Shown piece after piece: positions 33,468-41,814 of a stretch of 64,000 nucleotides of DNA. The DNA lies in NCBI GenBank assembly GCA_903822005.1, contig CAIJNL010000041.1, forward strand, positions 1 to 64,000, given 5' to 3'. The notes beneath the pieces were generated by a model. It worked only from the letters and a program-made list of their open reading frames with translations, made no database searches and had not been told where the DNA came from. A program made the translations under genes and the position numbers. Position 1 is the first letter of the stretch, and each line of letters opens with the position of its first letter. This stretch comes from an uncultured Nitrospiraceae bacterium (GTDB lineage: Bacteria > Nitrospirota > Thermodesulfovibrionia > Thermodesulfovibrionales > Dissulfurispiraceae).

Positions 33468-36131
33468 TTATGAACCGTCATCAATGCCGGGCTGCTTTGA
33501 GGCTTCAATCCTGTAATGCTCAAGGTTCTTTTTCACAAACTCTATCTCGTCTTTTTTTGCAGGCAGTTTTTTCATCAGCTTCTCGTTCAGCACGTCAGCG
33601 AATATTTTTGAATAGAGAGGGCCGGGCGGCAGTCCCAGAGCCTTCAGGTCCTCACCCTTGATAAGCGGTCTTATTGACCGTGACTCAAGAAGGTACTGCG
33701 ATATCGCCTTCTTTTTTTCATTGTCCTGCATCGACGCCATGCTGAAGAGCATGTCTTCAATTCCGCATTCCGAGAGCAGATGGTAATTCATCACCGGGTT
33801 GCCCGGCAGCAGGCCGCGTGAAATTTTCTGGGCAGTCTGGAGCCCTTTCAGTATGAGATTGCGGGTCTTCTCCGCGACCGCAAGGCGGCTCAGGGCGGCT
33901 TCGCGCTCATCCCTGCCGAGCCCTGACAAAAGCGCCATTATGTAGAGCAGCCCCTTGTCGCGCTTCTCTTCAAGAAAGAGGAGATCGAACCAGGATATGG
34001 TGTCATGCATCGACTGCATTACCGCCTCAAGCTCTGATGAGAACGCGAGCTTCGGATGGATCACCTTCAGCAGGTCATAAGTCCCCAGTCGCCTGATAGA
34101 CTTGATCGGGTCCGTTTCACTGAATATCAGTGCGAGCTCGTCATACAGCCGGGTGCCTGCCAGCTTGTCGAATATATTCATCCTGACAGCGAGCTTTATA
34201 AGGTTTTCAGTATGTTTTGTGAGCTTGAAGCCGAAGCGTTCAGAGAAGCGGATGGCCCTGAAGGCGCGGGTCGGGTCCTCCACAAAACTGAGGTTATGCA
34301 GCACCCTGATAGTTTTGTCCTTCAGGTCGCGCTGGCCCCCGAAGAAATCGAGCAGCAGTCCGAAATCTTTTTTGTTGATCCCGATGGCAAGAGTATTGAT
34401 GGTAAAGTCCCTGCGCTTCAGGTCTCTCTTGAGCGAAGAGGTCTCAACCTTTGGCAATGCTGCCGGGGACTCATAATATTCGGTACGCGCCGTGGCCACG
34501 TCGAGTTTGAAGGCATCTTTTTTTACGACGGCCGTGCCAAAGGACTGGTGGACAGTGACTTTGGCCCCAAGTATCTCTCCGAGCTTTTTAGCAAAAGCGA
34601 TGCCGTCCCCTTCGATTACGATATCTATGTCGAGATTCCGTTCTCTCCTTATTATGTCGCGCACGCAGCCGCCTACAAGATAAGCCCCGTATCCGAGATC
34701 GTCCGCGATGCCGCCGGCCATTACCAGGAAATCGTAAAGGCTTTCAGGCAGGGTCTCTTTAAGAAGCGGCGTCACGTTCCTGCCGAACCCCTGGAAACCT
34801 TCGCCGGTCATGGCGCGGTCAGGCAGTATCCTGCTTTTTCTGAGCACATCCTCATAGAGCGACCTGAGTATGTCGGTGCGTGTTATCGCGCCCACAATCT
34901 TCTTTCCCTCCATTACGGCAACGAACCTCTGGTTATGCTCTACCATCGTCTTCTCGATCTCGGTAAGGTATGTGCCGGGCAATACGGTGACAGCGTCAGT
35001 AGTGGCAAAGTCGATGCAACGGCTCTTTCCGAATCCGTGAAAGAGAGCCTTTCGTATAACCTCGCGTGTGATAATGCCCTTATACCCGCTGTCCTTGAGC
35101 ACGGGAAGCACATTTACACCGTAGCGGGTCATCATGTCCTCTGCTTCTTTTATGGCGCTATCTCCGTTTATAACCACCACGGGAGTCGTCATAACATCCG
35201 AAGCGAGTTTCATTGGTCTGATATGCCTGTTGAGCGACTCGATAAGGCGTTCTTCGGCTATGTCGAAAGGCACGTCTTTTATGGTTGCTGATGCAGCTGT
35301 AGAATGTCCTCCTCCGCCGAAATCAGAAAGCAGCAGCCCCACATTCAGCTCAGGCACCTTGCTCCTGGCAACCAGCAGCAACTTGTCGGCCATGCCTATC
35401 AGCATGATCAGGGCGTCCATATCGAGGTCTTCCATGTCCATGATCCTGTGGGCGAGAGGCGATACATCATTGAAGCTTTCAATGGAGGCTTTTGCGATGC
35501 GGATGCGCACTCCGTTTATGACCACCTCTTTAAGAGACTGAATGAGTTCGTTAAGCAGTGCCACGGATTCCATGCTCATCTCATCCTTCAGGAAGTCCGA
35601 GACAATGTTCAGGTTGGCGCCATGCTTCAGGAGGAAAGCGGCAGCCATAAGGTCCTTTGGAGTAGTGGAGGTGAAGACAAGGGAACCGGTCTCTTCGTAT
35701 ATGCCCAGGCAGAGAAGGGTCGCCTCCATGGGCGTGATCGGAAATTTTTTTTTCTGGATAATTTCCGCGAATATGCTGGAGGCCGCACCGACATTGTCCA
35801 GGACCATTACAGCACCCTTTATATCATCCGGAGTTACGGGATGATGATCGTAGATGTGGACCGCAACCCCAGGCCTTGAAAGGAGTTCCTTCAGAGGGCC
35901 TATCCTGTCGGGATGTTTGGTATCAACGATGATAAGTCTCGAAACTTTATCGAGAGGGACATCTTTGAGCCTGGTGATTTCCGCGGGGTTGAATACATCG
36001 ATGAAATCCCTCACGCGTTTTTCGAGGGAGCCGGGGAAGGCAATGACGGCGCCGGGATAAAGCTTCCTGGCTGCAATGGCACACGCCAGAGAATCGAAGT
36101 CGGCACTGAGATGAGAGGTAATAAGGTCCAT
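33468..36131 (-). CDS. DHH-CBS-tRNA nucleotidyltransferase fusion
   Basis: 887 residues in three blocks. Residues 1-300 form a DHH/DHHA1 phosphoesterase-like part (SHLSADFDSLACAI, IVDTKHPDR, YDHHPVT, then GGGHSTAASATI). About 310-430 is a CBS pair (SDVMTTPVVVI, GVNVLPVLKD). About 460-880 is a class II poly(A)-polymerase/tRNA nucleotidyltransferase with YLVGGCVRDII, the catalytic DIDIVIEGDG, RRDFTINTLAIG and DPTRAFRAIRFSERFGF. Such fusions are known in Aquifex/deltaproteobacteria-like lineages, where the A-adding and CC-adding steps of CCA synthesis may be split between two enzymes. Which activity this one has cannot be told. It is divergent from the LytS-like gene. Confidence 0.9.
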   Translation of the reverse strand: MDLITSHLSADFDSLACAIAARKLYPGAVIAFPGSLEKRVRDFIDVFNPAEITRLKDVPLDKVSRLIIVDTKHPDRIGPLKELLSRPGVAVHIYDHHPVTPDDIKGAVMVLDNVGAASSIFAEIIQKKKFPITPMEATLLCLGIYEETGSLVFTSTTPKDLMAAAFLLKHGANLNIVSDFLKDEMSMESVALLNELIQSLKEVVINGVRIRIAKASIESFNDVSPLAHRIMDMEDLDMDALIMLIGMADKLLLVARSKVPELNVGLLLSDFGGGGHSTAASATIKDVPFDIAEERLIESLNRHIRPMKLASDVMTTPVVVINGDSAIKEAEDMMTRYGVNVLPVLKDSGYKGIITREVIRKALFHGFGKSRCIDFATTDAVTVLPGTYLTEIEKTMVEHNQRFVAVMEGKKIVGAITRTDILRSLYEDVLRKSRILPDRAMTGEGFQGFGRNVTPLLKETLPESLYDFLVMAGGIADDLGYGAYLVGGCVRDIIRRERNLDIDIVIEGDGIAFAKKLGEILGAKVTVHQSFGTAVVKKDAFKLDVATARTEYYESPAALPKVETSSLKRDLKRRDFTINTLAIGINKKDFGLLLDFFGGQRDLKDKTIRVLHNLSFVEDPTRAFRAIRFSERFGFKLTKHTENLIKLAVRMNIFDKLAGTRLYDELALIFSETDPIKSIRRLGTYDLLKVIHPKLAFSSELEAVMQSMHDTISWFDLLFLEEKRDKGLLYIMALLSGLGRDEREAALSRLAVAEKTRNLILKGLQTAQKISRGLLPGNPVMNYHLLSECGIEDMLFSMASMQDNEKKKAISQYLLESRSIRPLIKGEDLKALGLPPGPLYSKIFADVLNEKLMKKLPAKKDEIEFVKKNLEHYRIEASKQPGIDDGS

Positions 36132-36272
36132 ATGTCCTTGATTTTATAAGGTAGTCGAAAAAATAGCAAATGATTGCCGCCGTGTTTAAATGATTAAAGG
36201 TGAGATTGGTGTATAGCGGCCTCTGCTTTGCGCCTTGTAGCCTCAAGCCCCGGTGATATGCGATAATTAATC

Positions 36273-37961
36273 ATGACTGATCTATTTATCAGCCTTATTG
36301 AGCGGCTCGGCATCTTTGCCATTCTTTTCATATTCAGCATGCGCTTCGAAAGCGTAAAGAAGCTGCTGACAGGCAGGGCAAGCCGGTACGAAAAGCTCAG
36401 CCTTGCTGTTGTGTTTGGCTTTGTCGGCATAGCCGGAACCTACCTGGGAGTGCCGATCCATAATGCGATCGCCAACTCGAGGGTCATTGGAGTTGCCCTG
36501 GGCGGTATACTGGGGGGGCCGCTTGTCGGATTTGCGGCCGGAGTAATCGCAGGCGGTCATCGCTATCTTATCGACATAGGCGGGTTCACGGCCGTAGCCT
36601 GCTGCGTGGCAACTATCGCGGAAGGCGTGGTCGGAGGGGTCCTCTATTCAATACTCAAGAGGAAGCCCTTTGACCCGTTTGCGGCGCTTATTACAGGCGT
36701 TGCTGTAGAAATACTCCAGATGGGCATCATACTCCTGGTAGCCCGGCCGTTTGAGGCCGCCCTTAACCTTGTAAATCTTATCGGGGCGCCGATGATCATT
36801 GTCAACTCCATCGGTCTGGCCATATTTGTCGAACTCATATCATCTGTTTCGCGCGAGCAGGAGAGGGTTGGCGCGTTTCAGGCGCAGACGGCCCTCAGGA
36901 TAGCGCTAAAGACATTGCCGTTTCTGAGGGGGGGGCTTAATATTCAGACCGCTTCCGAAACATCTCGGATCATTTTGGGGATGACGGACCTTGACGCGGT
37001 GGCTATTACCGATGAGTCCAGGATACTTGCCCACAAAGGGGTGGGCGAGGACCACCATAAGCCCGGAATGGCCATGATGACAGCTGCCACGAAAAAAGCC
37101 CTGGCAGAAGGCGGCATAAGCGTTGCGTCGACAAGGGCCGAGGTCGGCTGCAGCAATGCCGGTTGCAAGCTCGGATCAACCATCATAGTTCCTCTCAAGA
37201 GGGACGACCGGATAATCGGAACGCTCAAGCTGTACCGTGTAAAGGAAAACCGAATAAGCCCCCTTGACGTTGAGCTTGCAAACGGGCTGGCGCATCTCTT
37301 TTCGAACCAGCTTGAACTCGCAGAAATAGACAACGCAAAAAAGCTGCTGAAAGATGCCGAGATCAAGGCCCTTCAGGCGCAGATAAATCCGCATTTTCTC
37401 TTTAACGCGATCAATACCATAATAAGCCATATCAGGACCAGCCCCTCAGCGGCGTCCGAGCTGCTTGTAAAGCTGGCAGATTTCTTCAGGCGAAACATCA
37501 ATCCGGGCGCGGAATGTGTAACGCTCGAAAAAGAACTGGAGCACTGCGACGCTTATATAGGAATTGAAAAAGCGCGGTTTGAGGACAGGGTAAAAGTCAG
37601 GTGCGAGATAGAGGATGGGGCCAAGGGCTGTAAACTGCCGCCGCTTATCCTGCAGCCTCTTGTCGAAAATGCGCTGAAGCACGGCATTTTGGCGCAGGAA
37701 TCCGGAGGCGAGGTAATAATAGCGGCGCACCGCGATAACGGGACTATTGTTGTGTCCGTGAAAGATAATGGTATAGGCATGGATGAAGAGCATGTCGGGA
37801 TGCTGTTTACAGAAGGCCTGAAGACACAGGACTCCGGAGGCATAGGACTTAAGAATGTAAACGCCAGGCTCATAGCCTTTTATGGAAAGGACAGCGGACT
37901 GTCTGTAGAGAGCAGGCGTGGACTTGGCACTACCGTAAGTTTTATAATCCCCGCGTCATGA
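36273..37961 (+). CDS. LytS/BtsS-type sensor histidine kinase
   Basis: 562 residues: a 5TM-LYT membrane sensor (about 1-195, VFGFVGIAGTYLGVP, GGPLVGFAAGVIAGGHRY), a GAF domain (about 215-350, with VGCSNAGCKLGSTIIVPLKR) and a His_kinase/ATPase part with phospho-acceptor His374 in QINPHFLFNAINTI, DNGIGMDEEH and GGIGLKNVNARL. This is the architecture of E. coli BtsS and YpdA, kinases responding to external pyruvate. The gene overlaps its response regulator by ATGA (37958-37961). It precedes a CstA-family gene, the same trio as BtsS-BtsR-BtsT, so pyruvate or a related carbon signal is the likely input. Confidence 0.92.
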   Translation: MTDLFISLIERLGIFAILFIFSMRFESVKKLLTGRASRYEKLSLAVVFGFVGIAGTYLGVPIHNAIANSRVIGVALGGILGGPLVGFAAGVIAGGHRYLIDIGGFTAVACCVATIAEGVVGGVLYSILKRKPFDPFAALITGVAVEILQMGIILLVARPFEAALNLVNLIGAPMIIVNSIGLAIFVELISSVSREQERVGAFQAQTALRIALKTLPFLRGGLNIQTASETSRIILGMTDLDAVAITDESRILAHKGVGEDHHKPGMAMMTAATKKALAEGGISVASTRAEVGCSNAGCKLGSTIIVPLKRDDRIIGTLKLYRVKENRISPLDVELANGLAHLFSNQLELAEIDNAKKLLKDAEIKALQAQINPHFLFNAINTIISHIRTSPSAASELLVKLADFFRRNINPGAECVTLEKELEHCDAYIGIEKARFEDRVKVRCEIEDGAKGCKLPPLILQPLVENALKHGILAQESGGEVIIAAHRDNGTIVVSVKDNGIGMDEEHVGMLFTEGLKTQDSGGIGLKNVNARLIAFYGKDSGLSVESRRGLGTTVSFIIPAS

Positions 37962-38737
37962 AGCTCAAGGTCTTTATCGTTGATGATGAAGCGCCGGCCC
38001 GCAGAGAGCTGAAGTATCTGCTTGGCCAGACCGGAGAGGTAGAGATTGTCGGCGAGGCGGCGAGCGGGTCTGTAGCTCTCCGGGGGATTATGGAAAGCAC
38101 GCCGCAGGTTGTATTCCTCGATGTCCAGATGCCGTCGCTGAACGGGATCGAACTTTCCAATCTGTTGGGACGCCTGCCCGAAAAACCGCTGATAATCTTT
38201 TCCACGGCATTCGAAAAGTACGCCCTCGCTGCCTTTGATGTAGAGGCCTTTGACTATATACTCAAACCTTTTACTATCGAGAGGATACAAAAGGCCGTCA
38301 CAAGGGCGATCAAATTCCTTCATCTGAAAGAGATGTCTGCGGCGCCGGACGCCAGGCAGGAGCCGGCGCGGGCGGGCGATCCGAGGCATGAAGGGCTTGA
38401 AGTCTCGCGGAAGATTCCGCTCTATTGCGGCGAAAAGATCATACCTACAATGCCGCAATCCATCCTGTATGCAAGGATAGAAGAGGGGGAGATCGTGGTA
38501 AGGGCTGTCGACGGCGGATACAGGACGAAGTCTACGCTTAGTGAACTGGAAGCCAGGCTCTCGCAGTATGGCTTTGTCCGGGTTCACCGGAGCGCGCTCG
38601 TAAACACCAATCATGTGAAAGAGGTCATCCCGTGGTTTAACGGCAGTTACAAGCTCGTAATGAATGACAGGGACAGGACAGAGATTCTGGTCAGCCGGTA
38701 CAACGTCAAAGAGCTCAAACAGTATCTCAACCTATAA
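37958..38737 (+). CDS. LytTR-family response regulator
   Basis: 259 residues. The receiver domain (1-120) has the DDEAPARRE start, phospho-acceptor Asp55 in VVFLDVQMPSLNG and FDYILKPF. A linker of about 25 residues follows, then a LytTR DNA-binding domain (about 155-259) with LYARIEEGEIVV, FVRVHRSALVNTNHVKEV and VSRYNVKELKQYL. LytTR proteins bind pairs of direct repeats about two helical turns apart. A fitting triple repeat lies at 38920-38969, in front of the cstA-family gene. The start overlaps the kinase stop. Confidence 0.93.
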   Translation: MKLKVFIVDDEAPARRELKYLLGQTGEVEIVGEAASGSVALRGIMESTPQVVFLDVQMPSLNGIELSNLLGRLPEKPLIIFSTAFEKYALAAFDVEAFDYILKPFTIERIQKAVTRAIKFLHLKEMSAAPDARQEPARAGDPRHEGLEVSRKIPLYCGEKIIPTMPQSILYARIEEGEIVVRAVDGGYRTKSTLSELEARLSQYGFVRVHRSALVNTNHVKEVIPWFNGSYKLVMNDRDRTEILVSRYNVKELKQYLNL

Positions 38738-38919
38738 CTATGCCTGCCCCCGGGTGGCGGCGCTAATTTCGTCAAATAGCAACTCAGATATGTGCAATCC
38801 AGGGCTGCTCTTCACAGCGCAGCCTTTTGAAATATCAAAAAAATGCGATAAGTTGAAAGGCCATGGCGCCCATGTACAGCCAAGCCTGAATCCCCTTATT
38901 AAGGGCAGAAAAAGGGCTT

Positions 38920-38969
38920 GCCGTTCAGGGAGCAAAAATTGTCATTCGCGCCGTATATCTGACCATTCA
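38920..38969 (+). promoter_or_regulatory. three direct repeats at 21-bp period, probable LytTR regulator sites
   Basis: GCCGTTCA (38920-38927), GTCATTCG (38941-38948) and ACCATTCA (38962-38969) are each exactly 21 bases apart, with consensus RYCRTTCR. Two turns of helix between 8-9-bp direct repeats is the classic LytTR binding layout and resembles what I recall for the BtsR site before E. coli btsT. The last repeat ends ten bases before a -35 hexamer, a normal activator position. The regulator gene lies directly upstream. Confidence 0.65.
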
Positions 38970-38979
38970 ATGAATATAA

Positions 38980-39009
38980 TTGATGTTACATACCGTTCCC
39001 TAGTAATAT
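38980..39009 (+). promoter_or_regulatory. probable cstA promoter
   Basis: TTGATG at 38980-38985 and TAATAT at 39004-39009 are spaced by 18 bases. They lie just downstream of the direct repeats and about 43 bases before the cstA start codon. The -35 is imperfect, as expected of an activator-dependent promoter. Confidence 0.5.
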
Positions 39010-39051
39010 TATAGTAAGCAGTGAAGTAATAAATCTTAACAGGGGGATGCT

Positions 39052-40935
39052 ATGAATGCTGTAACACTAGTCTTTATAGCCCTATGTGTTTTTGCCATAG
39101 GCTATAGGTTGTATGGTGTTTTTATTGCCAACAAGGTGCTTGGCCTGCGTGCCGACCGCCCGACCCCGGCCGAGACGTGTGCGGACGGGATCGACTATGT
39201 AAAAACCAATAAATTCGTGCTCTATGGTCATCATTTTGCGGCCATTGCGGCAGCTGGTCCGCTCCTCGGGCCGGTGCTGGCAGCGCAGTGGGGTTTTATG
39301 CCCGGAGCGCTCTGGATTATCGTAGGCTGCGTATTTGCAGGCGCGGTGCACGACATGGTTGTGCTCTTTGCCTCGATGCGTCACAAGGGACAGAGCCTCG
39401 CAAAGATCGCGGAAGCCGAGATCGGCAAGACGGTCGGAACAGTGGCCTCTTTCGCATTCCTTTTTATCCTTATCCTTACACTGGCCGGACTTTCGATTGC
39501 CTGTCTCAATGCACTTTTTGAGAGCTTCTGGGGCATATTTGTTGTTGGCTCCACTATCCCGATTGCAGTACTTATGGGCTTCTGGATGTACAAGATCCGC
39601 CCGGGCGATATCAAGGGCGCCAGTATCATGGGTGTTGCATTGCTTGCCGCTGCCGTATATTTCGGAGGGGCCATTGATCCGGCTTCTCCTCTTGCCGCTG
39701 CGCTGAAGCTCAGCAAGAAAGAGATAGCGGTCGCAATACCGCTCTATGCATTTGTCGCCTCAGTACTTCCTGTCTGGATGCTGCTGGCGCCGAGAGACTA
39801 TCTCTCGACATATCTGAAGATCGCTACGGTTGTGACACTCGCTGTCGGAATCCTCTTTGTACAGCCTGAGTTGAAGATGCCGGCCCTCACCCAGTTTATC
39901 GGCGGCGGCGGGCCCGTATTGCCGGGCAGCGTTTTCCCGTTTATGTTCATTACAATCGCTTGCGGTGCAATATCCGGCTTCCATGCAATTATCGGTTCGG
40001 GCACAACGCCCAAGATGATAGGCAATGAGCGTGATGTGCTTTTTGTAGGTTATGGCGCCATGCTCACAGAGGGCTTCGTTGCTACTATGGCCCTGATTTC
40101 AGCATGCGTACTTATCCCTGCTGACTATTTCGCTATCAACTCAGCCCCTGCGGCCTTCGCAAATCTCGGTATCCCAACAGTCGAACTCGACAGGCTGGCG
40201 GCCGAAGTGCAGGAAAAGATCCAGGGCAGGCCGGGCGGCGCGGTTTCCCTCGCAGTCGGTATGGCCTACATTTTTGATACGATTCCCTTCATGAAGGGCC
40301 TGATGAAATACTGGTACCACTTTGCGATCATGTTCGAGGCGGTCTTTATACTGACTGCAGTCGACGCAGGCACCAGGGTAGGCCGTTTCCTGCTTCAGGA
40401 AATATTCGGCAAGTTTGTTCCCAAGTTCAATGAGAGGAAGTGGGTCCCGGGCATAATCATCACCGGCGGTCTCTTTACTCTGTCATGGGGCTATCTGGTC
40501 TATACCGGAGATATCGCCACAATATGGCCGCTCTTCGGCATGAGCAACCAGCTCCTTGCATCGAGCGCCCTCATTATCTGCACCACAATGCTCATCCGCA
40601 TGGGCAAGGCAAAATATATGTGGGTAACCGCAATACCGGGCATAGTCCTTGGTTTTATTGTCATGTATGCCGGTTATCTGACCGTTACAAATGTATTCAT
40701 ACCAAAGCAACTCTATCTGCTTGCTACCATGGCATGCATCGTTATGGTCATGATGGTCATCGTGTTTGTGGCCAGCTTCAGAAAATGGGCTGAACTGCTT
40801 CAGATCAAGGAGCGCGTTGTCGACATCTGGGGCGATTCCGTTATCTCCCCGATGGAAGGCGAGGCATGCCTTATCTCCCCTGAACCTGGCAAGAAACTGA
40901 AGACAACAAGCGCAGAGGAGAAGTGGACAGGATAG
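39052..40935 (+). CDS. cstA: CstA-family pyruvate/peptide transporter
   Basis: A 627-residue polytopic membrane protein (about 16 helices) of the carbon-starvation CstA family. It has YRLYGVFIANKVLGL, YGHHFAAIAAAGPLLGPVLA, HDMVVLFASMRHKGQS, SGFHAIIGSGTTPKMI, VDAGTRVGRFLLQE and LFGMSNQLLASSAL. E. coli homologues CstA and BtsT import pyruvate (and peptides) with protons. The gene follows a LytS/LytTR pair with likely regulator sites in the gap, matching the BtsSR-BtsT arrangement. AGGGGG precedes ATG 39052 by five or six bases, and a strong terminator follows, so it is a single-gene transcript. Confidence 0.92.
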   Translation: MNAVTLVFIALCVFAIGYRLYGVFIANKVLGLRADRPTPAETCADGIDYVKTNKFVLYGHHFAAIAAAGPLLGPVLAAQWGFMPGALWIIVGCVFAGAVHDMVVLFASMRHKGQSLAKIAEAEIGKTVGTVASFAFLFILILTLAGLSIACLNALFESFWGIFVVGSTIPIAVLMGFWMYKIRPGDIKGASIMGVALLAAAVYFGGAIDPASPLAAALKLSKKEIAVAIPLYAFVASVLPVWMLLAPRDYLSTYLKIATVVTLAVGILFVQPELKMPALTQFIGGGGPVLPGSVFPFMFITIACGAISGFHAIIGSGTTPKMIGNERDVLFVGYGAMLTEGFVATMALISACVLIPADYFAINSAPAAFANLGIPTVELDRLAAEVQEKIQGRPGGAVSLAVGMAYIFDTIPFMKGLMKYWYHFAIMFEAVFILTAVDAGTRVGRFLLQEIFGKFVPKFNERKWVPGIIITGGLFTLSWGYLVYTGDIATIWPLFGMSNQLLASSALIICTTMLIRMGKAKYMWVTAIPGIVLGFIVMYAGYLTVTNVFIPKQLYLLATMACIVMVMMVIVFVASFRKWAELLQIKERVVDIWGDSVISPMEGEACLISPEPGKKLKTTSAEEKWTG

Positions 40936-40962
40936 ATTTATCTGCATTTTAAGCTGAGCATT

Positions 40963-41004
40963 ATCCGGCGGTCTGGGTCCTGCATCCGGCCGCCGGATTT
41001 TTTT
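40963..41004 (+). terminator. Rho-independent terminator of cstA
   Basis: ATCCGGCGG (40963-40971) pairs perfectly with CCGCCGGAT (40990-40998) and runs into a seven-T tract ending at 41004. It lies 28 bases past the cstA stop. Confidence 0.88.
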
Positions 41005-41075
41005 ATGGCTAATCGAAAAGCCCCGCTTTTATACCCCTGCCTGTCTGGGAGGTAATATTGGTTTCAGCCCCGGCA

Positions 41076-41104
41076 TTGACAAATTCTTTAAAAGTACGTA
41101 AAAT
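41076..41104 (+). promoter_or_regulatory. sigma-70 promoter of the tetR-efflux operon
   Basis: A consensus TTGACA (41076-41081) and TAAAAT (41099-41104) are separated by exactly 17 bases. This is the best promoter in the window. Transcription should begin near 41111, inside the adjoining operator, leaving a short leader before ATG 41137. Confidence 0.85.
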
Positions 41105-41124
41105 GTGACTGAACGTTCACTCAT
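41105..41124. promoter_or_regulatory. palindromic operator, probable TetR-family autoregulatory site
   Basis: GTGACTGAAC and GTTCACTCAT form an inverted repeat matching at eight of ten positions, with a perfect TGAACGTTCA core. It begins immediately after the -10 hexamer and covers the expected start point. Binding by the TetR-family protein encoded next would block the promoter. The TGAACGTTCA-like core is common at AcrR/TtgR-type operators. Confidence 0.75.
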
Positions 41125-41136
41125 TTATGAAAAGTT

Positions 41137-41727
41137 ATGGAAAAAAAGAAAAGAGATAAAAGGGAAGCGATCCTCAGGGCAGCACTCGAATTAATCGCGG
41201 AGCATGGTTTCCATGGGGCGCCTACTGCCATGATAGCAGCCAAGGCAAATGTTGCCATTGGTTCAATCTACAGGTATTTTGAGAATAAAGATGCCCTTAT
41301 TATTACGCTGCACAACGAAATTGAGTGCGCGGCCATGAAAATAATAACGGTTGATTATGACAGGGGGAAGCCCCTTAAGGAGAGGTTCTTCCATGTGGCA
41401 AGACGGATGCTTAAATATATGATCGAGCATCCCCTTGAGTTCAGGTTTGTGGAACAATTTTTTTATTCGCCTTACGGCATCGCATTCCGCCGTGACAAGT
41501 TCTTTGCGGATACAGCGATAGACAATGATGAAGACATCCTTAAAGGGCTTTATGATGATGGCAGATCGCAGCAGATAATCAAGGATTTCGAGTTATCGGT
41601 ATTTTTTTCGCTCGCGTTCGGGATCCTTTTCAATATCGCCAGGGACAATGTGGTCGGATTCAACAAGCTGGACGACATCGTTATTGACAAGATTGTTGGG
41701 GCCTGCTGGGATGCGATAAAGCTTTAA
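41137..41727 (+). CDS. TetR/AcrR-family repressor of the efflux operon
   Basis: 196 residues. The N-terminal helix-turn-helix is clear (RDKREAILRAALELIAEHGF, TAMIAAKANVAIGSIYRYFE with NKDAL). The C-terminal part is the variable ligand and dimer domain (RFVEQFFYSPYGIAFRRD, LAFGILFNIARDNVVG). It lies 87 bases upstream of an RND pump operon in the same direction, and a palindrome overlaps its promoter, so repression of itself and probably of the pump is expected. There is no good ribosome-binding site before ATG 41137, and the leader is very short. Confidence 0.9.
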   Translation: MEKKKRDKREAILRAALELIAEHGFHGAPTAMIAAKANVAIGSIYRYFENKDALIITLHNEIECAAMKIITVDYDRGKPLKERFFHVARRMLKYMIEHPLEFRFVEQFFYSPYGIAFRRDKFFADTAIDNDEDILKGLYDDGRSQQIIKDFELSVFFSLAFGILFNIARDNVVGFNKLDDIVIDKIVGACWDAIKL

Positions 41728-41814
41728 AAATAAAAAAACAGGCAGAGATAAAGAGAGTGAAAGGTCACTTGCAGGATAATTAGCAGCGTAAAAATTTATC
41801 GTTGAGGTGTATTT

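Larger units (their letters stand above)
38738..39051. other. regulatory intergenic region upstream of cstA
   Basis: This 314-base gap has no gene. Its first half has no recognised element. The second half contains three 8-bp direct repeats, a sigma-70-type promoter and a strong ribosome-binding site (AGGGGG) for cstA, all annotated separately. A further partial match, ACCGTTCC at 38992-38999, lies between the -35 and -10 elements but out of the 21-base phase. Confidence 0.7.

Noticed and set aside
34056-35291. 411-codon plus-strand frame
   Set aside because: It is antisense to the well-supported DHH-CBS-nucleotidyltransferase gene and arises from its codon bias.
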